Part shown: one piece after another, positions 36,641-45,731 of the stretch | Position numbering within the stretch: the first letter of the stretch is position 1 | Layout of the letters: every line of letters begins with the position of its first letter | Assembly: GCA_963711255.1 (NCBI GenBank) | Contig: CAVQDO010000008.1 | Coordinates: 305,362 to 369,361, forward strand | Source: GCA-2746365 sp963711255 | Lineage (GTDB): Bacteria > Pseudomonadota > Gammaproteobacteria > SZUA-229 | DNA: 64,000 nucleotides | Direction of reading: 5' to 3' | The notes under the pieces: model-generated | What the model was told of the DNA's origin: nothing | Database searches by the model: none | Seen by the model: the letters and a program-made list of their open reading frames with translations, nothing else | Program-made: the position numbers and the translations under genes

Positions 36641-37240
36641 TTAATCAACAAACTGAGGGGCAAAGCCGTTAAACCAGAGTATTGCTGTGGCCACCATCAT
36701 AACAACCAGGGCAACCATGCCGACAGCCAGTACCGCACTTGAAAACAGGAAACCGCGATCATCATCTATTTCCATCATGATAGGCAAGCCGGTATACAGG
36801 AGCTTTACCGAATAAGCCAACGCTGGCAGCCCTATAACAAAGTTCAACCATAAAATCGGGAACAATTCGACAATACCGACTAAAAATAACGGCGTTGCGG
36901 TAAACGCGGCCAGTCGAACGCATCGAGAAAGATTCTGTTCAGTACCGTAAGTCTTACCCATCCATTGAATCATCAAACCCATGCTAAAAACACCAACCAG
37001 CATGACAAAATAGTAGGCGATAGCAATTATTAATGCGCTATCGGGTGAAAGTTTGATTGCTTCACGCGCACCAATTTCCCAGCCGAACATAGTCGTACCG
37101 AAATAGCCTGAAATGGGTGCAATTGCTGCCATGATAAATACGTATCCGCAATAGCATTTGCCGATGGTACATTCCACGTCGCGAATTTTTTTCCATTCTT
37201 CAGAAGGATTAAACAAAATCCCGATTAAATGTGAGAACAT
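36641..37240 (-). CDS. YIP1 family membrane protein
   Basis: A 199-residue protein starting MFSHLIGILFNPSEEWKKI, the classic YIP1 opening, followed by five hydrophobic helices. The ATG at 37240 has a GGAG about 10 nt upstream and is preferred over a start at 37297. Family function in bacteria is unknown. It lies between fnr and the cco operon and has a promoter with a near-perfect FNR box, so oxygen control is likely. Confidence 0.82.
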   Translation of the reverse strand: MFSHLIGILFNPSEEWKKIRDVECTIGKCYCGYVFIMAAIAPISGYFGTTMFGWEIGAREAIKLSPDSALIIAIAYYFVMLVGVFSMGLMIQWMGKTYGTEQNLSRCVRLAAFTATPLFLVGIVELFPILWLNFVIGLPALAYSVKLLYTGLPIMMEIDDDRGFLFSSAVLAVGMVALVVMMVATAILWFNGFAPQFVD

Positions 37241-37330
37241 AGATATTATCTCCAGTTTTATTATTATTGGGGGAAGTAATCTCCTCCGATAATACACTGA
37301 TATTTCGTGGATTCAAATAGCGTAAAGACT

Positions 37331-37378
37331 GTGGGAAATTATATTAATAAAAAAATTACCAGACATGATGTAAATCAA
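37331..37378 (-). promoter_or_regulatory. FNR-type promoter of the YIP1 gene
   Basis: On the minus strand TTGAT-TTAC-ATCAT (37378-37365) matches the FNR consensus in 9 of 10 positions. A perfect TATAAT lies at 37343-37338. The predicted start is near 37331, placing the dyad at about -41, the class II activator position. No -35 box is needed in such promoters, and none is seen. Confidence 0.65.
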
Positions 37379-37484
37379 TTACACATAACTCTAAACATGC
37401 AATTTTGTCATGTTTCAGGAGATAAACAGGACTTTTGCCAGCAATTGCTGCCAGCATGCAACTCAGGGCAATGATACTTAAGCT

Positions 37485-38219
37485 TTAAGTATCAGACTCA
37501 CCCACCATTACTTTTAGCCGGTTGATATCCAGAATCGTGATATGCCTGCGGTCAACTTTGATAATTTTCTGATTCTGAAAGTTAGCAAACAGACGACTGA
37601 CTGTTTCGACTGCCATGCCCAGATAGTTTGCAATATCCTGTCTCGGCATATTCAGGTTAAAGGTTTCAGGACTCCACTGGCGTTCCTGCATACGAGCAGA
37701 CATGCTTAATAAAAAGCTGGCCAGGCGCTCTTCTGACGTCATCTTACCCAGCAACAGCAGAAGTTTATGATCACCGGCAACTTCTTTACCCATGATACGC
37801 CGCATCTGCCTCTGCAAGCCTGGAGTACTCAGGCAATAATCCTCCAGTTTATCGAGGGGTAACTCACATATACTCGAGGTTTCCAGTGCCACCGCGTTAC
37901 AGGTATGCACACCTTCACCGAATCCGTCTAGCCCGCACAACTCACCAGGCAGATGAAAACCTACAATCTGTTCTTCACCGTTAGCACTTTCTGCCATGGT
38001 TTTTACGCAACCGGAACGTACCGCATACAGGGCAACCGCTTTATCACCATCGTGATAAAGGTATTCATTTTTATGGATAGGCTTGGGCTGATCAACGACA
38101 GCATCCATACTCTCAAGTTCTTCATCATTCATACCATGAGGAAAACAAAGCTCACGAAGATTACACTCCTTGCAACTAACTTTTAGATGATCAATATCAA
38201 TACGTTTTAATGTACTCAT
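37485..38219 (-). CDS. fnr: Oxygen-sensing transcriptional regulator FNR (Anr)
   Basis: A 244-residue CRP/FNR regulator. The cluster cysteines are Cys16, Cys19, Cys25 and Cys118. The spacing (CxxCx5C and 93 residues to the fourth) equals that of E. coli FNR, so an oxygen-labile 4Fe-4S cluster is expected. The recognition helix contains VETVSRLFANFQ with the E-x-x-S-R residues that read TTGAT half-sites. Such half-sites occur before hemN and the YIP1 gene. It is divergent from ccoI. Confidence 0.95.
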   Translation of the reverse strand: MSTLKRIDIDHLKVSCKECNLRELCFPHGMNDEELESMDAVVDQPKPIHKNEYLYHDGDKAVALYAVRSGCVKTMAESANGEEQIVGFHLPGELCGLDGFGEGVHTCNAVALETSSICELPLDKLEDYCLSTPGLQRQMRRIMGKEVAGDHKLLLLLGKMTSEERLASFLLSMSARMQERQWSPETFNLNMPRQDIANYLGMAVETVSRLFANFQNQKIIKVDRRHITILDINRLKVMVGESDT

Positions 38220-38265
38220 AGTAAGATACGGCCTTAAATTTCATAGTTTTTAAGATGAGGGCTGG

Positions 38266-38295
38266 TTTACCCTGCATCTCCACACCCACTATAAT
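38266..38295 (+). promoter_or_regulatory. Predicted promoter of ccoI
   Basis: A perfect TATAAT (38290-38295) and a TTTACC -35-like box (38266-38271) are separated by 18 bp. It reads towards ccoI. No good FNR box is seen in this divergent region. Confidence 0.5.
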
Positions 38296-38348
38296 AGAGT
38301 TTAGCGGCAGATATAGCAACGACCGCGTATTCTCATCAAGAAAAATAC

Positions 38349-40841
38349 ATGAATAAAAAGCAATCATCCACAACATGCTTTCATTGCGGACTACCTGTAG
38401 CAGAAAATCTGAATATTAGCATTTACTACAATAACGAAAAAAAGCCTATGTGTTGCTATGGCTGCCAGGCCGTTGCCCAGGCGATTATTGACAGTGGTAT
38501 GGATGATTTCTACAAATACCGCACCAGCACCTCCGAAAAACCGGATGAAATCGTGCCCGAGTTCCTTCAGCAGTTAAAGGCTTATGACTCAACATCGATT
38601 CAGAAGCAGTTTGTCAGCGAGACCAGCGAGGAAAACATTCTGGAAGTATCGCTGATACTGGAGGGTATTACCTGTGCCGCCTGCGTCTGGTTAAACGAAA
38701 AACACCTTAACTCACTCGACGGCGTAATAAGTGCCAACATTAATTACAGCAACCATCGGGCCCGCGTTCGCTGGGATAACAGTAAAATCAAACTTAGCGA
38801 TATTCTAGAATCCATTTCACGAATCGGTTATCTCGCTCACCCTTACGACCCGGAGCAACATCAACGTATCCTGGAAAAAGAGCGTAAGCAACAGATAAAA
38901 CGCCTGGGTTTATCCGGTGTGCTTGGTATGCAAATCATGATTTTTGCCGTTGCCATGTATACCGGCAACTGGTGGGGCATTGATGAAACATTCAAGCAAA
39001 GCTTCCGCTGGTTAAGCCTGGCACTAACCGTGCCGATTTTATTTTACGCATCCAGTGTATTTTTTAAGTCTGCCTATCGAGACATCACAAACAAACGTGT
39101 AGGCATGGATGTGCCGGTGTCACTAGGCATTGCCATTGCCTTTAGTGCCAGCACCATCAATACCATCAATGGCAGCGGCGAAGTTTATTTTGATTCGGTC
39201 GCCATGTTTACTTTCTTCCTGTTAAGCGCACGCTACTTTGAAATTGGCACAAGAAAACAGACATCCGAAGCAACAGAAGCACTGCTTAATCTGAAGCCGG
39301 CTATCGCGACACGATTAATCAGCTATTCAACAAATAACAGCACGACAACGGATAACCAGGAAAGTATCGCCGTTTCTGAATTGAACACGGGTGACTACCT
39401 GCTGGTACGCCCCGGTGAAATTATCCCTGCAGATGGCAATATTATTAATGGCACTTCAGGTATTAATGAATCCTTGATTACCGGGGAAAGCTTACCGGTA
39501 ACCAAATCGGATGGTGACCCGGTCATCGGCGGCAGCACAAATACAGAAAACCCGTTAGTCATACAGGTAACTAAACTGGGTGAAGATTCGGTATTACATT
39601 CGATACAGCGCCTGATCGACGAAGCGCAAAATACTAAACCGGCAATCGCAAAACTGGCCGACAGAATAGCCAGCTGGTTTGTCAGCCTGTTACTTGGTAT
39701 TGCAACACTGGTTGCCATTTACTGGTATAACACTGACGCTTCGCAATGGCTGGAAATTACCATCGCCACCTTAGTCGTTAGCTGCCCCTGTGCGCTTTCA
39801 CTTGCCACACCCACTGCGATTACCGCAGCCAGCGGCCAACTGGCAAAAATAGGCCTGTTACCTAAACGGGCACACGCACTTGAAACACTGGCACATGCTA
39901 CAGACTTTGTCTTCGATAAAACCGGCACATTAACCGAAGGTAAAATCAAACTTGAAAAAACAATTCTGTTCATCCCGCTGACAGACCAGGAAGTGTTAGT
40001 CAATGAAGAACAGGCATTAATCATTGCCGCATCACTGGAAGCAAATTCCGAACACCCTATTGCCAGGGCAATACTATCAGCCTGTGATCACCCCCTGGTT
40101 AACGTGAAAAACCTTGTTCACACTACCGGCCTCGGAATACAGGGCACTATAGGCAGTACCGAGTGGTTCATTGGCAATAAAACATATATGGAGCAGCACA
40201 GTACCTCGACTTTTAATTGCAATACTTTTGACAATAGCGACATTGAGAATGCCAGCAAAATCTATCTCGCAACCAAAGATCAGTTTGCCGCTATCTTTGT
40301 ATTATCTGACTGTATCCGCGAACAGGCAGGCGCACTTATCAGCCAGCTGCACCAGCAGAACAGGACAACCCACCTGATGAGTGGCGACCGCCTGGAAAAC
40401 ACCAGGAACATAAGCGAGCAACTTAACATTCAACATTATATGGGTGACCTGAAACCTGAAGACAAACTTAAACAGGTTAATGAACTGCAGCAGCAGGGCG
40501 CCGTTGTTGTAATGACTGGTGACGGCGTGAATGATGCGCCGGTACTGGCGGGTGCCGACCTTTCAATAGCTATGGGTAAAGGCACGCAACTGGCAGCCGC
40601 CACCGCTGACATGATCCTGATCAGCAATAATATCGAACACATCTATCATGGCTACACCATAGCCATTAAAACCGTGCGCATTATTAAACAAAATTTAAGC
40701 TGGGCACTACTGTATAATTTAATCGGAATACCGGCTGCCGCCATGGGTTACGTAGAACCATGGTTAGCCGCCATCGGCATGTCCGCCAGTTCATTAGTTG
40801 TTGTTATTAATGCACTGCGGCTTAACCGGACAAAATATTAA
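38349..40841 (+). CDS. ccoI: Copper-translocating P-type ATPase CcoI (FixI)
   Basis: An 830-residue P1B-ATPase that delivers copper for cbb3 oxidase assembly. The N-terminus has a Cys-rich domain (CFHCGLPV and MCCYGCQAV) typical of FixI. A heavy-metal-associated domain with GITCAACVW follows. Membrane motif SCPCALSLATPTA, phosphorylation motif DKTGTLTEG and TGDGVNDAPVLAGAD are all intact, as is the TGES phosphatase loop. It is followed by ccoS at 18 bp. Confidence 0.96.
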   Translation: MNKKQSSTTCFHCGLPVAENLNISIYYNNEKKPMCCYGCQAVAQAIIDSGMDDFYKYRTSTSEKPDEIVPEFLQQLKAYDSTSIQKQFVSETSEENILEVSLILEGITCAACVWLNEKHLNSLDGVISANINYSNHRARVRWDNSKIKLSDILESISRIGYLAHPYDPEQHQRILEKERKQQIKRLGLSGVLGMQIMIFAVAMYTGNWWGIDETFKQSFRWLSLALTVPILFYASSVFFKSAYRDITNKRVGMDVPVSLGIAIAFSASTINTINGSGEVYFDSVAMFTFFLLSARYFEIGTRKQTSEATEALLNLKPAIATRLISYSTNNSTTTDNQESIAVSELNTGDYLLVRPGEIIPADGNIINGTSGINESLITGESLPVTKSDGDPVIGGSTNTENPLVIQVTKLGEDSVLHSIQRLIDEAQNTKPAIAKLADRIASWFVSLLLGIATLVAIYWYNTDASQWLEITIATLVVSCPCALSLATPTAITAASGQLAKIGLLPKRAHALETLAHATDFVFDKTGTLTEGKIKLEKTILFIPLTDQEVLVNEEQALIIAASLEANSEHPIARAILSACDHPLVNVKNLVHTTGLGIQGTIGSTEWFIGNKTYMEQHSTSTFNCNTFDNSDIENASKIYLATKDQFAAIFVLSDCIREQAGALISQLHQQNRTTHLMSGDRLENTRNISEQLNIQHYMGDLKPEDKLKQVNELQQQGAVVVMTGDGVNDAPVLAGADLSIAMGKGTQLAAATADMILISNNIEHIYHGYTIAIKTVRIIKQNLSWALLYNLIGIPAAAMGYVEPWLAAIGMSASSLVVVINALRLNRTKY

Positions 40842-40859
40842 ACTTACAGAAAAACCTTT

Positions 40860-41036
40860 ATGGATATTATTTACTTGTTACTGCCGGTGGCCCTGGTAAT
40901 TGTCGTCATTATTATCGGCATATTTTTCTGGGCGGTAAAGTCAGACCAGTTTGATGACCTGGAGGGTCCGGCGTATCGTATCCTGATGGACGACGACGCG
41001 GCAAATAAAAAAACAAAACCTGCTGATAAAGAATAA
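40860..41036 (+). CDS. ccoS: cbb3-type oxidase assembly protein CcoS
   Basis: A 58-residue ORF directly after ccoI. One membrane helix (about 5-25, IYLLLPVALVIVVIIIGIFFWA) is followed by VKSDQFDDLEGPAYRILMDDD, the diagnostic CcoS motif. It is needed for haem or copper insertion into CcoN. The next gene starts 7 bp downstream. Confidence 0.93.
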   Translation: MDIIYLLLPVALVIVVIIIGIFFWAVKSDQFDDLEGPAYRILMDDDAANKKTKPADKE

Positions 41037-41043
41037 GCGGAAA

Positions 41044-41604
41044 ATGAATGCATCATTTAAGCAGTGCTCACTGTTTTTACATCCCGCCCAGTTTGATTTT
41101 ACTATCAATGATATCCCGGCTTTTATCACCGCATTACAGGAAAGCGGACTGATCTCGCAAAAAATAGATCAACAGGAATCCGCTTTAAATTTTTATACCG
41201 GCGAAAAGTTTCTCGACTATATCGCTTACATGGGCTGCGCCCCTGCGATACAGTTTGAGCCCGATGAAAACAATAATAAATTTTGCCAGGTAAAGATTCA
41301 CACGCACAACACGGCCAAACTGATTCACAGCAAAACCCAGGCAAGAGCACCACAGTGCCCACACTGCAACAAGCCAGTTAAAGACTGGCAGCAAGAGCTG
41401 GACAAGACGACAATCACCTGCAATCAGTGCGGCACAAGGTCCGGCATAGAACACTTCAACTGGCGAAAGATGGCCGGCTACGCCCGGCTGTTTATCGAAA
41501 TTACCGATATCTTTCCCAAAGAAGCCATACCGCAGGCATCCCTTATGAATAAACTTGCTGATATTAGCGATACAAACTGGTCGCATTTCTATAGCTGCCA
41601 GTAA
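41044..41604 (+). CDS. Zinc-ribbon protein of unknown function downstream of ccoS
   Basis: A 186-residue soluble protein. A zinc ribbon CPHC...CNQC spans about residues 104-130. The N-terminal half is a mixed alpha/beta region with an FLDYIAYMGCAPAIQFEP stretch. I recognise no family. It starts 7 bp after ccoS and is probably in the ccoIS operon, which suggests a link to oxidase assembly or metal supply, but this is only from position. Confidence 0.65.
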   Translation: MNASFKQCSLFLHPAQFDFTINDIPAFITALQESGLISQKIDQQESALNFYTGEKFLDYIAYMGCAPAIQFEPDENNNKFCQVKIHTHNTAKLIHSKTQARAPQCPHCNKPVKDWQQELDKTTITCNQCGTRSGIEHFNWRKMAGYARLFIEITDIFPKEAIPQASLMNKLADISDTNWSHFYSCQ

Positions 41605-41620
41605 TTCTAGCCTGGCCGGT

Positions 41621-41680
41621 CGCGGAATAAATTCCGCTCCTACGGATTAGGATATATGCAGGAGCGGAATTTATTCCGCG
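41621..41680. repeat. Perfect 21-bp inverted repeat element
   Basis: CGCGGAATAAATTCCGCTCCT (first 20 bases CGCGGAATAAATTCCGCTCC, 41621-41641) is repeated in inverse at 41660-41680 with 18 nt between. Each arm itself contains a short palindrome (GGAAT-ATTCC type). It looks like a dispersed REP/MITE-like intergenic element. It may also end the ccoIS operon transcript. Confidence 0.75.
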
Positions 41681-41757
41681 AACGCTATCAGACAAACACC
41701 GCCGCCAAATAGTGTAAAATGTCGCGTTTTATCCCAGACATACAATTAAATATCACT

Positions 41758-43050
41758 ATGAAAGTTCTAGTAATCGGTAGCGGCGGTCGCGAACACGCAC
41801 TCGCCTGGAAAGCAGCTCAGTCACCACTCGTTAAGCAGGTGTTTGTCGCACCGGGTAATGCCGGCACCGCCCTGGAAAGCGGAATTGAAAATGTTGCCGT
41901 CGGCGCCGAGGATATTCCTGCACTACTGGCATTCGCCAGGGACAGGCAGATCGACCTGACCATTGTCGGTCCCGAGGCTGCGCTGGTAAACGGCATCGTA
42001 GACAGCTTTACCGATAACGGCTTAAAAATATTCGGCCCGAGCAAAGCCGCCGCACAACTGGAAGGCTCAAAAGCTTTTACCAAGGACTTTCTTCAACGCC
42101 ACAAAATTCCGACAGCATTTTATGGCAACTTCACCGAAATTGAACCCGCTGTGGCTTACATCAAAGAGAAAGGCGCACCAATCGTAATCAAGGCCGATGG
42201 CCTCGCTGCCGGCAAAGGCGTGATACTGGCGCAAACTAACGACGAAGCGATCGCAGCAGTCAATGATATGTTAGCCGGCAACAAGTTTGGCGATGCCGGT
42301 GCACGTGTTGTCATAGAAGAGTTTTTATACGGCGAAGAAGCCAGCTTCATCTGCATGGTCGATGGCAAAAACATCCTGCCCATGGCAAGCTCTCAGGATC
42401 ACAAGGCTCGCGACAATGGCGATACCGGACCAAATACCGGCGGCATGGGCGCCTACTCTCCTGCACCTGTAGTAACCGCTGAAATGCATGACCGCATTAT
42501 GCAGCTTGTTATCGAACCCACCGTTAAAGGCATGGCTGACGAAGGCAATAGCTTCACCGGCTTTTTATACGCTGGTGTCATGATCGACAGGGATGGCGTC
42601 CCCAAGGTACTGGAATACAACGTGCGATTTGGCGATCCGGAAACACAACCCATTATGATGCGCTTAAAATCTGACCTGGTACAACACTGCCTGGATGCTA
42701 TTGATGGCAGACTGGATCAGGCTGAAACAGACTGGGATGAACGCACTTCGTTAGGTGTGGTACTCGCTGCCGGCGGCTATCCCGATGCTTACAATAAAGG
42801 TGATGTTATTAGCGGGCTGGAGAATACCGAAACAGAGTCAACAAAAGTTTTCCACGCAGGTACTGCAGAACAGGACGGTAAGGTTACAACCAATGGCGGC
42901 CGCGTATTATGTGCCGTTGCACTTGGCAACTCTGTTACCGAAGCACAGCGCCTGGCTTACCAGGTGGTTAACAAGATTTCCTGGAACAATGTCTATTATC
43001 GAACCGACATCGGTCATCGAGCGATTGCCAGGGAAAAGGCTGGCGAATAA
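41758..43050 (+). CDS. purD: Phosphoribosylamine-glycine ligase PurD
   Basis: A 430-residue ATP-grasp enzyme of purine synthesis. It starts MKVLVIGSGGREHALAWK, and this ATG (41758) is preferred over one 39 nt upstream (41719). Conserved parts are GPEAALVNGIVD, IVIKADGLAAGKGV, SQDHKARDNGDTGPNTGGMGAYSPAP and LEYNVRFGDPETQ. Full length. It stands apart from purH here, unlike in many gammaproteobacteria. Confidence 0.96.
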   Translation: MKVLVIGSGGREHALAWKAAQSPLVKQVFVAPGNAGTALESGIENVAVGAEDIPALLAFARDRQIDLTIVGPEAALVNGIVDSFTDNGLKIFGPSKAAAQLEGSKAFTKDFLQRHKIPTAFYGNFTEIEPAVAYIKEKGAPIVIKADGLAAGKGVILAQTNDEAIAAVNDMLAGNKFGDAGARVVIEEFLYGEEASFICMVDGKNILPMASSQDHKARDNGDTGPNTGGMGAYSPAPVVTAEMHDRIMQLVIEPTVKGMADEGNSFTGFLYAGVMIDRDGVPKVLEYNVRFGDPETQPIMMRLKSDLVQHCLDAIDGRLDQAETDWDERTSLGVVLAAGGYPDAYNKGDVISGLENTETESTKVFHAGTAEQDGKVTTNGGRVLCAVALGNSVTEAQRLAYQVVNKISWNNVYYRTDIGHRAIAREKAGE

Positions 43051-43081
43051 TAAATATCCCCGTCATTGACGAGGTATGTTT

Positions 43082-43161
43082 CCGTCATTGCGAGGCACGA
43101 AGCAATCCCGTTAAGCGGCTGAGTCGTCAGCAGAAGATTGCTTCGTACCTCGCAATGACGG
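43082..43161. repeat. Inverted-repeat element, CGTCATTGCGAGG type, copy 1
   Basis: A 26-bp arm (43082-43107, starting CCGTCATTGCGAGGCACGAA) is inverted at 43136-43161 with one mismatch; the spacer is 28 nt. The type is widespread in bacterial intergenic DNA as a REP-like palindrome. It sits between convergent purD and modC. A related copy is at 50320-50435. Confidence 0.75.
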
Positions 43162-43170
43162 GAGCATGCC

Positions 43171-44253
43171 TCAACTCCCGTGCGTCACCACGGCTTTCAC
43201 CTGGATATAAACTTCCTTGCCGATTGATAACTGTAGAAGCTGGTAGGATTTTCTTGAAATCAGTGACAGCAGAACGTCATTGTTGCAGTTAATTTGCAGC
43301 AAGACACGGCCGCCTTTCTCATCAAGAACCGCAGACACATTTCCCTTGATAATATTTAAAATACTGCTTTGCGTTGCCCTGTTTATTGCCACGCTAACAT
43401 CACTGGCAAACACAGTCAGGCGAACGCGCTTACCAATGGACATTAGACCTGGCACCTGGAACGGGTTGCCATTAATTGTGTGAATGGTAGAGATATCGAA
43501 ATCTTTTTCCCGTTTCGAAACGCTGCCTTCCAGCACCGCCGCTGCACTGTCAATCGTTGCCAGCGGTGACTCGGGCGATATCATGGCCTGCTGTAAACCA
43601 CCCGTGTAAATCGTTCGACCCTGCTGCATCACCATCATGTAATCACAAAGCCGCAACATCTCATCAAGATCGTGGCTGACGTAGATCATTGGCACATTAA
43701 GTTCATCATGAAGCTTTTCAAGATACGGCAGTATCTCTCGTTTTCTTTTTACATCAAGCGATGACAGCGGCTCATCAAGCAGCAATAGCTGCGGATTTTT
43801 TAGCAAGGCACGCGCAATGGCAACACGCTGTACTTCACCGCCAGATAACTGTGCAGGATAACGCTTCAACAAGTGCCCGATATTTAACAGTTCCAGCAGG
43901 TGTTCCCGTTGCGCATTAAACTCGGGCAGCTGGTAAGAAAAACTTCTCTTTGCACCGTACAGCAGGTTTTGCTCTACGCTTAAATGAGGAAACAATCTTC
44001 CCTCCTGAAATACGTAAGCAATGTTTCTTTTCTGGCTGCAAAGTTTCTTACTGCCAGCCAGCCAGCTTTCACCATTAACTTCAATATTACCGCTTGCATT
44101 TTTTTCCAGTCCGGCCAGGCAACGCAATACGGTGGTTTTACCCGAGCCGGAATGACCAAAAATACCCAGTACACCTTTTTCCGGAATACTAAAACGCGCT
44201 TCAACCGAGAAGTCACTGCGTTCCAGCTTAATATCACAAAAACCAAAACTCAT
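43171..44253 (-). CDS. modC: Molybdate ABC transporter ATP-binding protein ModC
   Basis: A 360-residue ABC ATPase. Walker A is GHSGSGKTT, the signature is LSGGEVQRVAIARALL, Walker B is LLLLDEPLSSLD, and the H-loop is YVSHDLDEM. The C-terminal ~80 residues form a TOBE/Mop-like regulatory domain (VRLTVFASDVSVAI). It overlaps modB by 4 bp, giving the order modA-modB-modC on the minus strand. Confidence 0.94.
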   Translation of the reverse strand: MSFGFCDIKLERSDFSVEARFSIPEKGVLGIFGHSGSGKTTVLRCLAGLEKNASGNIEVNGESWLAGSKKLCSQKRNIAYVFQEGRLFPHLSVEQNLLYGAKRSFSYQLPEFNAQREHLLELLNIGHLLKRYPAQLSGGEVQRVAIARALLKNPQLLLLDEPLSSLDVKRKREILPYLEKLHDELNVPMIYVSHDLDEMLRLCDYMMVMQQGRTIYTGGLQQAMISPESPLATIDSAAAVLEGSVSKREKDFDISTIHTINGNPFQVPGLMSIGKRVRLTVFASDVSVAINRATQSSILNIIKGNVSAVLDEKGGRVLLQINCNNDVLLSLISRKSYQLLQLSIGKEVYIQVKAVVTHGS

Positions 44254-44921
44254 GACTTCACCTTAAAGCGCTGGTTAAGCAGGTACATCAACAACATAAT
44301 GCTGAATGCAAAGCCCAGTAATATAATCGACAGCACGTGCGCCTGACCATATTCCAGGCTTTCAACGTGATCATAAATGGCGATTGAGACCACGCGCGTT
44401 TCACCGGGAATATTGCCACCAACCATTAAAACCACGCCAAACTCACCCAGGGTATGCGCAAAACCCAGCACACCGCCGGTAAGAAAACCACGTTTCGCCA
44501 GCGGTACCGCCACGGTAAAAAAAGCATCCAGCGGTTTGGCGCCAAGGGTATAGGCCGTTTCCATCATCTCGCGCCCGACCGATTCAAAAGCACTTTGTAT
44601 CGGCTGTACCACAAAAGGAAAACTGTATATAACCGAAGCAATCACCAGCCCGGAAAAACTGAAGGTTAAAGTCTGGCCGGTTAACTCAAGCCACCAGCCA
44701 CCCAGACTCCCCTGCGGCCCCAGCACAAGCAAAAGATAGAACCCCAGCACTGTCGGCGGCAAAACAATTGGCAGCGCAACAATGGCCTCGATAACAGGTT
44801 TCGCACGATTTTTTGTCACTGCCAGCCACCACGCCACCGGTGTACCAATGACAAACAGAATCAGCGTGGTTAAGGCGGCTAACTTAAAGGTTAATAATAA
44901 AGGTTCGAAGCCCGGAAACAT
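44250..44921 (-). CDS. modB: Molybdate ABC transporter permease ModB
   Basis: A 223-residue permease with about five helices. Typical motifs are IVALPIVLPPTVLGFYLLLVLGPQG and the EAA loop ETAYTLGAKPLDAFFTVAVPLAKRG, then FAHTLGEFGVVLMVGGNIPGETR. It lies between modA (45 bp) and modC (4-bp overlap). Confidence 0.94.
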   Translation of the reverse strand: MFPGFEPLLLTFKLAALTTLILFVIGTPVAWWLAVTKNRAKPVIEAIVALPIVLPPTVLGFYLLLVLGPQGSLGGWWLELTGQTLTFSFSGLVIASVIYSFPFVVQPIQSAFESVGREMMETAYTLGAKPLDAFFTVAVPLAKRGFLTGGVLGFAHTLGEFGVVLMVGGNIPGETRVVSIAIYDHVESLEYGQAHVLSIILLGFAFSIMLLMYLLNQRFKVKS

Positions 44922-44966
44922 GGTTTGCCAGTTGATGTTAATTATAAAGTTTAACTTTACAGGTTT

Positions 44967-45731
44967 TTAGCGGACGCCATAACCTGCTGCCTGAATAATA
45001 TTTCTGGCCGCAGTGGACTGAATATATTTTAAAAACTCCTGCGCAGCCGGCTTAGCTATTGCCCGGTTTAATAACAGCATTTTCTGATCGATTGGCTGGT
45101 GCATTGTTGACGGTACCTGCCAGCTGCAAACACTGCTCATTTTTTTCTCAGTGGAAGATGCTGCCAGTTTAATCATAGATTGTGAAACAAATCCGGCACT
45201 GGCGTTTTTTGTCGAAACAAAATGAAAGGTTTGTGCGATATTTTCCCCTGTCACCAGGCGCTGCTGCAATCGCTGCCATAAACCCAGTTGTTGCAGCGTC
45301 TGTTTGGCGGCCAGCCCATAAGGTGCAATGTCCGGGTTGGCAATCGCCAGCCGTTTTAACTGTGCAGATTCCAGTACTGATCGGCAATCGCCGCCGGTTT
45401 CGACATTTGATAGTAAAACCAGCCTGCCCTGCGCATATACATAGGCATTATCGGCACTGGCCATTCCCTGCTGAATCAGCAAGTCAGGCCTCTTTTGGTC
45501 GGCAGATAAAAACAGATCGTAAGGTGCGCCGTGTTTAATCTGGGCAAATAATTTACCGCTGGACGCGCTGCTGACTTGTAGAACATGTCCGGTTTTATGC
45601 TGAAAGTCTGCTGCCAGTTCTATTAAGGCAGGCCTGAAATTACTGGCAACGGCAACGTTTATTACATCGGCAGCTGCGCTGTTACAGAGCAACAGCAAAA
45701 AACTGACAAAGACAGACCCGGTTAATTTCAT
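44967..45731 (-). CDS. modA: Molybdate ABC transporter substrate-binding protein ModA
   Basis: A periplasmic protein of about 254 residues starting MKLTGSVFVSFLLLL with a signal peptide ending SAAAD. Family motifs are VAVASNFRPALIELAADFQ, SSASSGKLFAQIKHGAPYDLFLSAD and ANPDIAPYGLAAKQTL. The ATG at 45731 overlaps the stop of the upstream gene (ATGA), so it is preferred over an upstream start at 45788. The overlap couples its translation to the unknown exported protein. Confidence 0.9.
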   Translation of the reverse strand: MKLTGSVFVSFLLLLCNSAAADVINVAVASNFRPALIELAADFQHKTGHVLQVSSASSGKLFAQIKHGAPYDLFLSADQKRPDLLIQQGMASADNAYVYAQGRLVLLSNVETGGDCRSVLESAQLKRLAIANPDIAPYGLAAKQTLQQLGLWQRLQQRLVTGENIAQTFHFVSTKNASAGFVSQSMIKLAASSTEKKMSSVCSWQVPSTMHQPIDQKMLLLNRAIAKPAAQEFLKYIQSTAARNIIQAAGYGVR

